Shown here: positions 26,210-33,190 of the stretch, in pieces
How the letters are laid out: each line of letters begins with the position of its first letter
Position numbering within the stretch: the stretch's first letter is position 1
Source: Clostridiales bacterium
GTDB taxonomy: Bacteria; Bacillota; Clostridia; Christensenellales; Aristaeellaceae
DNA length: 39,543 nucleotides
Direction of reading: 5' to 3'
Assembly: GCA_015056245.1 (NCBI GenBank)
Contig: SVGQ01000015.1
Location: forward strand, 1-39,543
Notes under the pieces: generated by a model
The model's input: the letters and a program-made list of their open reading frames with translations, nothing else
What the model was told of the DNA's origin: nothing
Database searches by the model: none
Made by a program: the position numbers and the translations under genes

Positions 26210-27076
26210 ATGCTGGAGATCATCGTCAACCCCGCAGCCGGTAACGGTCGCGCCAAGGTCATCGCACAGGAGGCTTCCGCCTATCTGACGGAGAAGGGTA
26301 TCCCTTTCCAAATGGTCTACACAGAGGAACAGGATCACGCCACTGAGCTGGCTCGTGATGCCGCTGCCCGGGGCGTGGAAACCGTGGTTGCCATGGGCGG
26401 CGACGGAACCATCACGGAAGTGGCCCGGGGTCTTGTGCACACTAATACCGCGCTGGGCATCGTGCCCTCCGGCACCGGCAACGATTTTGTCAAGGCCATC
26501 GGCGTGCCCAAAGACTGGCGCAGCGCGCTGGATTTCATCCTGACCCATCCCCCGCGCCCGGTGAACACCGGCACCATGAATGACCGTTTCTTCATGAATG
26601 CTTGCGGTGCAGGCTTTGATGTGATGGTGCTGGATTACTCCATCGAGGCAAAGAAGCATTGCAGCGGCATCTGGCCGTATTTTTACGGTATCATCCGGGC
26701 CATCAAAAACTTCAAGCCCTTCCGCATGCGTGTGGAGATCGGCGAGGATCAGGTGATGGAGGGTGAATACATGCTGTGCTCCATCGCCAACGGCAAATAT
26801 ATCGGTGGCGGCATCCCCATCGCCAAGCAGGCGGATGTGACCGACGGCCTGCTGGACATTCTCGTGGTGGACGCTGTTCCACGCTGGAAGATCCCCTTCT
26901 ATCTGCCCTCGATCATGCTGGGCACATTGCCTCGCCGCAAACCCGCTCACCTGTATAAATCCAATCGGTGCCGCCTGTCCTCTCCCGGCATGCGGCTGAA
27001 CCTGGACGGCGAAGTGCTGCCCATTGACGACACCACCTACACCCTGGAGACCGACGCGCTGAAAGTGCACTGGTGA
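26210..27076 (+). CDS. diacylglycerol kinase-family lipid kinase (DgkB/YegS-like)
   Basis: A 288-residue soluble kinase of the DAGK catalytic family that phosphorylates diacylglycerol or a related lipid at the membrane. The signature is clear: IVNPAAGNGRA at the start, MGGDGTITEVARGL near 60-75 and VPSGTGNDFVKAIG near 85-98. The C-terminal beta-domain ends with LNLDGEVLP, conserved in the family. Length is normal. A weak ribosome site (GAAAGG) precedes the ATG. It has its own promoter after the pectinesterase. Confidence 0.93.
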   Translation: MLEIIVNPAAGNGRAKVIAQEASAYLTEKGIPFQMVYTEEQDHATELARDAAARGVETVVAMGGDGTITEVARGLVHTNTALGIVPSGTGNDFVKAIGVPKDWRSALDFILTHPPRPVNTGTMNDRFFMNACGAGFDVMVLDYSIEAKKHCSGIWPYFYGIIRAIKNFKPFRMRVEIGEDQVMEGEYMLCSIANGKYIGGGIPIAKQADVTDGLLDILVVDAVPRWKIPFYLPSIMLGTLPRRKPAHLYKSNRCRLSSPGMRLNLDGEVLPIDDTTYTLETDALKVHW

Positions 27077-27130
27077 GGATTGTAAACGTTTCGTAAATCC
27101 GACGGTATTCCCCTGATTTTTCAGCCAGCT

Positions 27131-27141
27131 TATGCTATACT
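27131..27141 (+). promoter_or_regulatory. extended -10 promoter
   Basis: TATACT preceded by TGC, 88 bases before the start of the acidic coiled-coil gene. The region at the -35 position (CTGATT) is a weak match. Confidence 0.5.
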
Positions 27142-27229
27142 GAATCCGTAGGAAGCATTGACCCGCTCATTTCTCTGGCATCATGCCATCCGAAATAACA
27201 TCCATCATCGAAAGGAAGGAACCCCCGCA

Positions 27230-27709
27230 ATGCCTAACATCACCGAAAAAATCAAGACCACCTGGTTCAAGTGCGTGGAAACCCTTGGACAGAGCGCCGC
27301 CAACATGGCTGAAAGCGCAAAGCAGAAGCTGGGCGAGATCAATATGGAAGCCCGCCGCAAGGAAGTAGAAGCCGAACTGCCTGTTAAGCTGATGCAGATG
27401 TGGAAGGACGGCGCTGACCTGCCCGAAGAGCTGAACGAACTGCTCACCGAACTGAACACGCTGGAAGAGGATCTGGCTGCTGCCCGCGCCGCCCGTCTGG
27501 CCAAGAAAGCAAAGCCTGCCATCACCGATGGTTCTGATGCCGTTACCAACAACGAGCAGGTGGAAGAAGCTGTGGAAGTTGCCGAAGAAATGATCACCGA
27601 AGCCGTAGAGACCTCCGAGGAAGAATTGACCGAAGCCGTGGAAGCCGCAGAAGAAGTGATCGCTGAAGCCGTGGAAAACGCCCAGCCCACCGAAGAGAAC
27701 AACGATTGA
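27230..27709 (+). CDS. acidic coiled-coil protein with 11-residue repeats
   Basis: A 159-residue protein not recognised as a named family. The N-terminal half is helical and mixed in charge, including an amphipathic stretch near the start (ITEKIKTTWFKCVETLG) and a Leu-rich helix ending in LEEDLAAARAARLAKKA. Residues 118-150 are three tandem 11-residue repeats of the form xEExxxEAVEx, very acidic and predicted helical. Hendecad repeats favour a right-handed coiled coil or an amphipathic surface helix. No signal peptide or membrane segment is seen. AAGGAAGGA precedes the ATG. Abundant housekeeping-like codon use suggests good expression; the function is unknown. Confidence 0.8.
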   Translation: MPNITEKIKTTWFKCVETLGQSAANMAESAKQKLGEINMEARRKEVEAELPVKLMQMWKDGADLPEELNELLTELNTLEEDLAAARAARLAKKAKPAITDGSDAVTNNEQVEEAVEVAEEMITEAVETSEEELTEAVEAAEEVIAEAVENAQPTEENND

Positions 27710-27718
27710 TTTTCCCAC

Positions 27719-27752
27719 ACAGTCGTAGCGCGCAAGTGCTGCGGCTGTTTTC
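27719..27752 (+). terminator. terminator after the acidic coiled-coil gene
   Basis: ACAGTCGTAGC pairs with GCTGCGGCTGT with two wobble or mismatch positions and is followed by TTT-C. Confidence 0.7.
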
Positions 27753-27779
27753 ATTTGCCCCAACTCTACCAAGCGCAGG

Positions 27780-27808
27780 TTGTCAAACCCGTTTGCCTGC
27801 GGTATGCT
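27780..27808 (+). promoter_or_regulatory. promoter of the XRE-desulfoferrodoxin gene
   Basis: TTGTCA, 17-base spacer, TATGCT, 29 bases before the start codon. Confidence 0.65.
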
Positions 27809-27837
27809 TACCGTGAACAAAGCAAGGAGGGAGCCAC

Positions 27838-28422
27838 ATGAGCGCATTTGTAACCGGCGATACCATCCGCATGCTGCGGGAAAAAGCCGGCTTGACCCAG
27901 AAACAACTGGCAGACCAGCTGTGCCTCAGTGATAAAACCATTTCCAAGTGGGAAACCAACCGGGGACTGCCGGACATCACCCTCATCAGCCCATTGGCAG
28001 CTGCGCTGGGGGTATCGGTTTCGGAACTGCTGGCTGGTCAGTGCATGCAAAATCGCAATCGGGGCGGCAATCTGCTCCGGAGCAAATTCTATGTATGCCC
28101 GGTGTGCGGCAATATCATCCATGCCATGGGCGATGGTGCCTTCAGCTGCTGCGGCGTTTCTCTGCCGCCGCTGGAAACCGAAGCCGAGGATGATCAGCAC
28201 CACTTCGTTATTGAAAGCGTGGAAAACGAGCACTATATCACGGTTGACCACCCCATGACCAAGGAACATTATCTAAGTTTTGTTGCATGGGTGACCGGAG
28301 ACCGGCTGACACTGGTGAAATGGTACCCGGAAGGCAACGCCGAAACCCGCATTCAGCTGCGGGGGCACGGGATCCTGTATCTGTACTGCAACCGCCACGG
28401 GCTGTATATGCGGCGGGTGTAG
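27838..28422 (+). CDS. XRE regulator fused to a desulfoferrodoxin-like domain
   Basis: A 194-residue protein. Residues 5-65 are a Cro/C1 helix-turn-helix (LREKAGLTQKQLADQL, TISKWETNRGLPD). Residues 85-107 carry the desulforedoxin center I pattern: Cys87 and Cys90 in CPVCGN, Cys104 and Cys105 in SCCG. Residues 120-194 carry the superoxide-reductase center II pattern: His132, His138 in DHPM, His144 in KEHY, then Cys184 and His187 in CNRHG. All ligands of both iron sites therefore seem present. The architecture, known from clostridial proteins, suggests a regulator that senses superoxide, oxygen or iron; this is inference. AAGGAGG precedes the ATG. It is monocistronic between two terminators. 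Confidence 0.9.
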   Translation: MSAFVTGDTIRMLREKAGLTQKQLADQLCLSDKTISKWETNRGLPDITLISPLAAALGVSVSELLAGQCMQNRNRGGNLLRSKFYVCPVCGNIIHAMGDGAFSCCGVSLPPLETEAEDDQHHFVIESVENEHYITVDHPMTKEHYLSFVAWVTGDRLTLVKWYPEGNAETRIQLRGHGILYLYCNRHGLYMRRV

Positions 28423-28453
28423 GCTGTTTCGCAGGGTACATCCAGTCGCATTC

Positions 28454-28503
28454 AAGCAACGAACCCCACCGCAGGCGGCGCCTGCGGTGGGGTTCGTTGC
28501 TTT
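28454..28503. terminator. strong bidirectional terminator
   Basis: A perfect 23-bp stem with a 3-base loop: AAGCAACGAACCCCACC at the outer left arm and its complement at 28486-28502. T-runs follow on both strands. It separates the convergent XRE-desulfoferrodoxin and hydrolase genes. Confidence 0.9.
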
Positions 28504-28518
28504 CGCTGTACACAGTGA

Positions 28519-29181
28519 TTATCGTTGTTCACAGAATTCCAGTACGATCTTTGCGATTTTCTCGCTACCGATGATATAGCTGCCATGTCCCTCTCCGGGC
28601 AGGATGCGAAGCTGCGCGCCAGGGATCTGCTCTGCTATCTCTTCCAGATGCTTACGGCTGATCATATCTTTGCTGCCGCCAGCGATCAGCACCGGGCAGC
28701 GGATCGCTGCCAGCTGCTTTGGGGTGATATCCGGCTCGGTCAGCATCAGCTTGAACAAGGGCGAGCGGTTTAAGAAATACATCAGGCGGAACAAACATAG
28801 CCAGCCCGGCTTGATTCCTTCGGGCCGGGTATTGACTCCGCAGGCCACCACACCGCCCAGCAGATCCGGGTACTGGCTGCTGAGCAGCAGCCCCAGAATG
28901 CCGCCATCGCTGAACCCGCAAAGTATCGGCTTTTCCAGCGAAAGCCCGGTGATGAACTGCCGGATATCCTCCGCCATGTCCTGATAATGGTATTCCTTGA
29001 CAGGAAAGCTTTTGCCATGGCCCCGGCTGTCGATAGCATACACCTGAAAGCGCTTTGCCAACAGCTCAGTCGCCCTGTCAAAAATGCTGTGATCCTCACC
29101 GTTGCCGTGGATCAGAAGCAGCGGCCTTCCCTGACCATTCACTTCGTAATACAGCGGACCTTGAACTGTTTGAAATTCCAT
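28519..29181 (-). CDS. alpha/beta hydrolase
   Basis: A 220-residue soluble alpha/beta-hydrolase. The oxyanion-region motif is HGNGED (25-30). The nucleophile Ser91 sits in GFSDGG, and the triad is completed by Asp172 (GGSKDM) and His199 (GEGHGS). The order and spacing are normal for the fold, with a short cap domain at about 120-155. The substrate is not evident. AAAGGAG precedes the ATG, and the gene begins 12 bases after the isomerase gene, so the two are an operon. Confidence 0.92.
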   Translation of the reverse strand: MEFQTVQGPLYYEVNGQGRPLLLIHGNGEDHSIFDRATELLAKRFQVYAIDSRGHGKSFPVKEYHYQDMAEDIRQFITGLSLEKPILCGFSDGGILGLLLSSQYPDLLGGVVACGVNTRPEGIKPGWLCLFRLMYFLNRSPLFKLMLTEPDITPKQLAAIRCPVLIAGGSKDMISRKHLEEIAEQIPGAQLRILPGEGHGSYIIGSEKIAKIVLEFCEQR

Positions 29182-29193
29182 CTCCGCGCTCCT

Positions 29194-30033
29194 TTATTCG
29201 ATGGCATCCAGCATGCGCTGGATATGCTCCCGGGCTGCCGCAGCGTTCTCAGGCTTGGTGTCCTCAAAGGTCATTTGAATGTGGGGTTTTTGCAGCTTGG
29301 CAAAGCGCAGCACCGCGCTGTAATCCATCTCTCCCAGACCGGCAGCCATACAGGGCATGTTATCAGTGCCGTTGTTCACATAGTCCTTGATGTGAATAAC
29401 CGCTACATCCCTGCCCAGCAGTTCAATGGCTTCGGCGATCACTTCATCCCGGCGGTGCAGGTTATCCGGATGCAGCAGATTGACCGGATCCAGAATGATC
29501 TGCAGGTTGGGGGAAGCGATAGCATCCAGCACGCGGCGGGCCCGCTTGCCATCACAGACGATGTGCTTGTACACCGGCTCAATCGCCAGCGTCACGCCCA
29601 GCTTTTCGGCGTTTTTCACCACCGGTTCCACACGGCGCAGGAACATTTCCAGCGCGGCATCGGTATGGCTGTGCTCCGGATCGTAGCGGTATTCCGGATT
29701 GGGGTTGCCGGTTTCCGTGCCCACCACGCCAGCACCCATCCAGCGGGCCAGCTGCATATGGGCAATGTAGCGATCCATCGTATCCCGATAGACGCTCTCA
29801 TCCGGATGAGTCAGGTTCAGGTAGCAGCCCAACACTGCCACATCCAGCCCATCCAGAGACTTTTTCACATAGCTGGCAAGGCCGGGGCTGACGACCATAG
29901 GATTCATATATTCCGGGGCGAGCACCTTGCTCAGCGCCAGATGAACACATTCATATCCCTGTGCTTTCACAAACTGCGCCCGCTGGGCAAGGGTTCCCGG
30001 GGCAGCATCGTGCATTCTGATACCCAAAGACAT
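29194..30033 (-). CDS. sugar phosphate isomerase/epimerase (AP-endonuclease-2 TIM barrel)
   Basis: A 279-residue TIM-barrel protein. Metal-binding residues of the family are visible: Glu in GTETGN, Glu in LAIEPVYKH, Asp in IILDPVNLL, His in VIHIKD and Glu in MTFED near the C-terminus. Proteins of this type isomerise or epimerise sugars or inositols, or carry out dehydratase steps; the specific substrate is unknown. AGGAGG lies 9 bases before the chosen ATG; an earlier ATG at 30141 runs through the divergent promoter region and is rejected. It leads the operon with the hydrolase. Confidence 0.9.
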   Translation of the reverse strand: MSLGIRMHDAAPGTLAQRAQFVKAQGYECVHLALSKVLAPEYMNPMVVSPGLASYVKKSLDGLDVAVLGCYLNLTHPDESVYRDTMDRYIAHMQLARWMGAGVVGTETGNPNPEYRYDPEHSHTDAALEMFLRRVEPVVKNAEKLGVTLAIEPVYKHIVCDGKRARRVLDAIASPNLQIILDPVNLLHPDNLHRRDEVIAEAIELLGRDVAVIHIKDYVNNGTDNMPCMAAGLGEMDYSAVLRFAKLQKPHIQMTFEDTKPENAAAAREHIQRMLDAIE

Positions 30034-30071
30034 CTTTTTTGTCCTCCTGTACAGGTTTTTTGTCTGGGTAC

Positions 30072-30100
30072 AGTATACCGAATTTCCTTTGTTTTTGCAA
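30072..30100 (-). promoter_or_regulatory. promoter of the isomerase-hydrolase operon
   Basis: Minus-strand TTGCAA, 17-base spacer, TATACT. Its -35 box is 2 bases from the -35 box of the divergent kinase promoter. Confidence 0.75.
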
Positions 30101-30102
30101 TG

Positions 30103-30131
30103 TTGATGCAGCCTGCTTTTCATGATATGAT
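30103..30131 (+). promoter_or_regulatory. promoter of the P-loop kinase gene
   Basis: TTGATG, 17-base spacer, TATGAT, 30 bases before the start codon and back to back with the isomerase promoter. Confidence 0.7.
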
Positions 30132-30161
30132 GAAGCCACAAACCACCAAGGAGGTTATTCC

Positions 30162-30647
30162 ATGGCTACACTGCATCTGATCTGCGGCACCATCTCCAGC
30201 GGCAAAACCACCTATGCGCGGCGCATGATGGATGAAAATCCGGCACTGCTTCTCTCGGTGGATGAAGTGACCCTTGCCCTGTCCAGCGTGATCCCGCCGG
30301 AGAATCACGACCTGACCACCCCGCTGGTGAAGCAGTGGCTGATGACCAAAGCCAAAGAAGCGATGGCAGCCGGGCTGGATGTGATCTTTGACTGGGGCTT
30401 CTGGAAAAAGGATGAACGGGCAGCGTTTGAACAAGCCCTGACTGCGGAGGGCATCCCTCATGTATGGCATTACATCGATATTTCCACAAAGCGCTGGGAG
30501 GCACAGATCGCCAAGCGGAACGAGGCCGTTCAGCGAGGAGAAACCTCCGCCTACTATGTGGACGAGGGATTGAAAGAAAAATGCGTATCCCTGTTTGAGC
30601 CCCCCTGCCGGGATGAAATCGATATATGGTATACGCCAGAAGAATAA
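30162..30647 (+). CDS. P-loop kinase-like ATPase (AAA_33 type)
   Basis: A 161-residue nucleotide-binding protein. The P-loop GTISSGKT is at residues 9-16, LLSVDEVTLAL supplies the Asp-Glu after strand 2 and VIFDWGFWKKDER is the second acidic strand; a lid-like arginine helix follows (RWEAQIAKRNEAVQRG). This is the layout of small kinases such as zeta-toxin, chloramphenicol phosphotransferase and related AAA_33 proteins. No antitoxin gene is adjacent, so a toxin role is not supported. The substrate is unknown. AAGGAGG precedes the ATG. Confidence 0.88.
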   Translation: MATLHLICGTISSGKTTYARRMMDENPALLLSVDEVTLALSSVIPPENHDLTTPLVKQWLMTKAKEAMAAGLDVIFDWGFWKKDERAAFEQALTAEGIPHVWHYIDISTKRWEAQIAKRNEAVQRGETSAYYVDEGLKEKCVSLFEPPCRDEIDIWYTPEE

Positions 30648-30690
30648 TAAAAGCAGAGCGGGTCTCCGTAACATACGGATGATCCGCTCT
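30648..30690 (-). terminator. left half-copy of the split bidirectional terminator
   Basis: GAGCGG pairs with CCGCTC and TCCGT with ACGGA. On the minus strand the stem is followed by TGCTTTTATT. It is copy 1 of a 35-bp direct repeat (30656-30690) that recurs at 30989-31023. Confidence 0.7.
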
Positions 30691-30988
30691 CAGACTGTCA
30701 AATAACCCAGGAGGTGTAGGAGGGCCGCAGCCCTCCTACTTTCAATACGAAACCAGCGACATGTGTTGCGGCCCAAACCCAACCTTCGGTTTGTTTTGGG
30801 CTTCGGCACTGAGGGAGCGCTTCGCGCTGTCCTCGCGCCTCGGTTCGCTTCGCTCACCCTTCCGGTGGTTTCCGAACCCTTGCGCAGCAAGGGATTCCTA
30901 GTTTGCCGCCCGGGGGGCCGTAGGTTCCTAGGCAAACGGTGCAAAACTCGTCAAAAAAGTTGCCGAAGGCAATTTTTTGACGACCTAA
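30691..30988 (+). repeat. hairpin-rich dispersed element, copy A
   Basis: About 298 bases with no gene, lying between two copies of a 35-bp hairpin. It contains a perfect 10-bp stem (30716-30739), GCCCAAAC.../...TTTTGGGC (30771-30801), AGCGC/GCGCT (30816-30828), CCCTTGC/GCAAGGG (30877-30893), GTTTGCC/GGCAAAC (30901-30937) and CGTCAAAAAA/TTTTTTGACG (30949-30982). Its 30863-30982 part matches, in reverse orientation, the sequence at 39418-39543. No transposase lies in the window, so a non-autonomous MITE- or REP-like element is the best description. Confidence 0.75.
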
Positions 30989-31030
30989 GAGTGGGTCTCC
31001 GTAACATACGGATGATCCGCTCTGTTTTTC
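30989..31030 (+). terminator. right half-copy of the split bidirectional terminator
   Basis: Copy 2 of the 35-bp repeat (30989-31023, one difference from copy 1, keeping the stem through a G-T pair). On the plus strand it is followed by TGTTTTTC, so it ends the kinase transcript after reading through the element. Confidence 0.7.
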
Positions 31031-31036
31031 GCCCTC

Positions 31037-32200
31037 TTACCGCCAGTTGAGGCCTATCCGCAGAAAAGCTTCTACCAGTCCCGGCATACCCACAGCCTGT
31101 GCCGCTACCGCCGGCACTTTGGCGATCACCTGCCCTGCCAGCAATACCCGCACCAAGCCAATGGTCTGGCCTTCCTCAACAGGCGCTTCCACCTGCGGCG
31201 GCAATTCCACCTCCAGCGAGAGCTGCTTTTCCTGCCCGGCTTTCAGCAGCATACTCACGCCGCTGCCCACGGCTGCTTCCACCTCATCTGCCATACCCAG
31301 ATGCACAGGCACCCGCTGGCCCAGCAAATCCCCCTTGTTGAGCAATGTAATGCGCCGGTATCCGGCAAAGCCATAATCCAGCATGGCACGGGCTTCATCG
31401 AAGCGGGTCTGGCTGTTGGGTACCCCCAGCACGATGGCGATGAGCCGCATCCCGTCCTTTTGCGCCGTAGCGGCAAGACAGTAACGGGAATCATCCGCAG
31501 AACCCGTTTTCAAGCCGTCGCAACCCTCATAGAAACGCACCAGCCGGTTGGTGTTGGTCAGATCGGTGGTGCGTCCGCTGGGATGGGTCAGGGTATCCAT
31601 CCAGACGGCAGCATGGTCGAAATACATGGAGTGCTTGCAGATTTCCAGTGCCAGCGTCGCCACATCCCGGGCCGTGGTGTGCTGTCCCTCCACCGGCAGG
31701 CCGGTGGCGTTCACATAGCAGGTATCCCCCATGCCCAAATCCTGCGCCCGCTGATTCATGAGGGCGGCAAAGTCCGCTTCTGTGCCTGACATGTGCTCCG
31801 CCAGCGCCACCGCCGCATCGTTGGCGCTGGCGATAATGGTACAACGGAGCAGATCTTTCAGAGGATAAGCAGACCCTGCGTCCAGCAGCGCCTGACTGCC
31901 AATCTGCCCGGCTGCATTCTGGCTGACCGTTACTTGGTCGTCAAGGTGCAGTCGCCCGGCCTCCAGTTCTTCCAGGCAGAGCAACAGGGTCATCAGCTTG
32001 GTGACACTGGCTACAGGCCTTTGTTCATCTGCGTTCTTTTCAAAGATCACCGTGCCGGTTTCCGCCTCCAACAGCATGGCGCTGGCAGCGGTCAGTTCCA
32101 GCGGCACACCATCCTCCAAGGGCGCGGCAACTGCAATGGGTACAAGCAGTGAAAGAACCAACAAAGCAAGTACAGCGATCGTGCAGGGTTTCCGCTTCAT
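31037..32200 (-). CDS. dacF: D-alanyl-D-alanine carboxypeptidase
   Basis: A 387-residue low-molecular-weight penicillin-binding protein (DacF/PBP5 type) that trims the terminal D-Ala of peptidoglycan stem peptides. Residues 1-26 are a signal peptide. The three active-site motifs are present: SVTK at 65-68, SAN at 125-127 and KTG at 231-233. A PBP5-type C-terminal beta-domain follows from about 290, and the last 25 residues form an amphipathic anchor-like helix. Its place after deoB and punA mirrors the drm-pupG-dacF order of B. subtilis. The ribosome site lies in one arm of a long hairpin (32208-32259). AAGGAG is 9 bases before the ATG. Confidence 0.95.
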   Translation of the reverse strand: MKRKPCTIAVLALLVLSLLVPIAVAAPLEDGVPLELTAASAMLLEAETGTVIFEKNADEQRPVASVTKLMTLLLCLEELEAGRLHLDDQVTVSQNAAGQIGSQALLDAGSAYPLKDLLRCTIIASANDAAVALAEHMSGTEADFAALMNQRAQDLGMGDTCYVNATGLPVEGQHTTARDVATLALEICKHSMYFDHAAVWMDTLTHPSGRTTDLTNTNRLVRFYEGCDGLKTGSADDSRYCLAATAQKDGMRLIAIVLGVPNSQTRFDEARAMLDYGFAGYRRITLLNKGDLLGQRVPVHLGMADEVEAAVGSGVSMLLKAGQEKQLSLEVELPPQVEAPVEEGQTIGLVRVLLAGQVIAKVPAVAAQAVGMPGLVEAFLRIGLNWR

Positions 32201-32207
32201 GAATAAA

Positions 32208-32259
32208 CGCTCCTTCCATGGCGAGTCCTTTTGTGGACAGCATACGCATGGAAGGAGCG
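32208..32259 (-). promoter_or_regulatory. hairpin enclosing the dacF ribosome binding site
   Basis: In the minus-strand message CGCTCCTTCCATG pairs perfectly with CATGGAAGGAGCG (13 bp), with an inner GTCC/GGAC stem in the 26-base loop. The 3' arm contains the dacF ribosome site (AAGGAG, complement of 32210-32215) and the 5' arm acts as an anti-site. TTTATT follows the stem, so it might also act as a weak attenuator. Confidence 0.75.
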
Positions 32260-32304
32260 AATTAGGCTATTTGCTCATTATTTTCTTGCGAAACAGAGGC
32301 AGGG

Positions 32305-33129
32305 TTACAGTTTGGCAATGACACCATCCACCAGCGCGCGGAACACGTCCCGCACCCGAATGCCGGTTTCCATGACCTCGATATGGCTCAGGGGCTGATC
32401 CAGCATGCCCGCAGCCATGTTGGTGATGCAGCTGATGCCCAGCACGTTGATGCCGCTGTGACGAGCCACGATGGTCTCCGGCACGGTGGACATACCCACC
32501 GCATCAGCGCCCAGCACGCGGGCCATGCGGATTTCAGCAGGGGTTTCATAAGTGGGGCCGTTGAACCAGCAATAGATGCCGCGCTTCAGATCGATCTTCA
32601 GCCCAGCAGCCACATCCAGCGCCAGCTTCTTGAGTTCCACATCATAGGCGTGGGTCATATCCGGGAAGCGAACACCGAAGTCGCCCAGATTGGGGCCGGT
32701 GAGCGGGTTTTTGCCGGACAGGTTGATGAAATCGTCGATCAGCATCAGGTCGCCGGGGGTGAAGTCATAGTTTACACCACCCGCGGCGTTGGTGACGATC
32801 AGGGTTTTGACGCCCAGCAGCTTCATCACACGGATGGGCAGGGTGACTTCTTCCATGCCATAGCCTTCGTAGGAATGGAAGCGGCCTTGCATCATGCACA
32901 CACGCTTGCCGTGAAGGGTGCCGCAGAACCAGCGGCCTTCATGACCGGGGGCGGTGGATACAGGGAAGCCGGGGATGTCTTCATAGGAAACGCTGGTGGC
33001 ATCGTCCAGAGCATTCACATAGTCGCCCAGACCGCTGCCCAGAATCACAGCGATCTCCGCTTCGCCGCAACGCTCACGGATCATATCCGCTGCTGCATGG
33101 ATCTTGTTCATGGTTGCTTCTACACTCAT
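32305..33129 (-). CDS. punA: purine nucleoside phosphorylase
   Basis: A 274-residue trimeric-type enzyme that splits inosine and guanosine (and deoxy forms) with phosphate, giving base and (deoxy)ribose-1-phosphate. Family motifs are clear: VILGSGLGDYV with the phosphate loop, GRFHSYEGY, TNAAGGVN, FNGPTYETPAE with the base-binding Glu and MSTVPE. Length is typical of low-molecular-mass PNPs. AAGGAG precedes the ATG. It follows deoB, whose enzyme uses its product, in the same operon. Confidence 0.96.
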   Translation of the reverse strand: MSVEATMNKIHAAADMIRERCGEAEIAVILGSGLGDYVNALDDATSVSYEDIPGFPVSTAPGHEGRWFCGTLHGKRVCMMQGRFHSYEGYGMEEVTLPIRVMKLLGVKTLIVTNAAGGVNYDFTPGDLMLIDDFINLSGKNPLTGPNLGDFGVRFPDMTHAYDVELKKLALDVAAGLKIDLKRGIYCWFNGPTYETPAEIRMARVLGADAVGMSTVPETIVARHSGINVLGISCITNMAAGMLDQPLSHIEVMETGIRVRDVFRALVDGVIAKL

Positions 33130-33161
33130 GGGTATCTCTCCTTTTGTTTTCTATGTTCCCT

Positions 33162-33190
33162 GACGGCTGCGGCATAACGCCCGCACCGTC
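33162..33190 (-). repeat. intercistronic hairpin between deoB and punA
   Basis: On the minus strand GACGG-T-GCGG pairs with CCGC-AG-CCGTC with a one-base bulge, directly after the deoB stop. No T-run follows, so it is not an intrinsic terminator; it could stabilise or punctuate the message. Confidence 0.5.

Noticed and set aside
30162-30647. P-loop kinase as a zeta-type toxin of a toxin-antitoxin pair
   Set aside because: No small antitoxin gene is adjacent, and the divergent neighbour is a metabolic operon.
30648-31036. CRISPR array, suggested by repeated hairpins
   Set aside because: There are only two copies of the 35-bp repeat, the gap is 298 bases, and no cas gene lies nearby.
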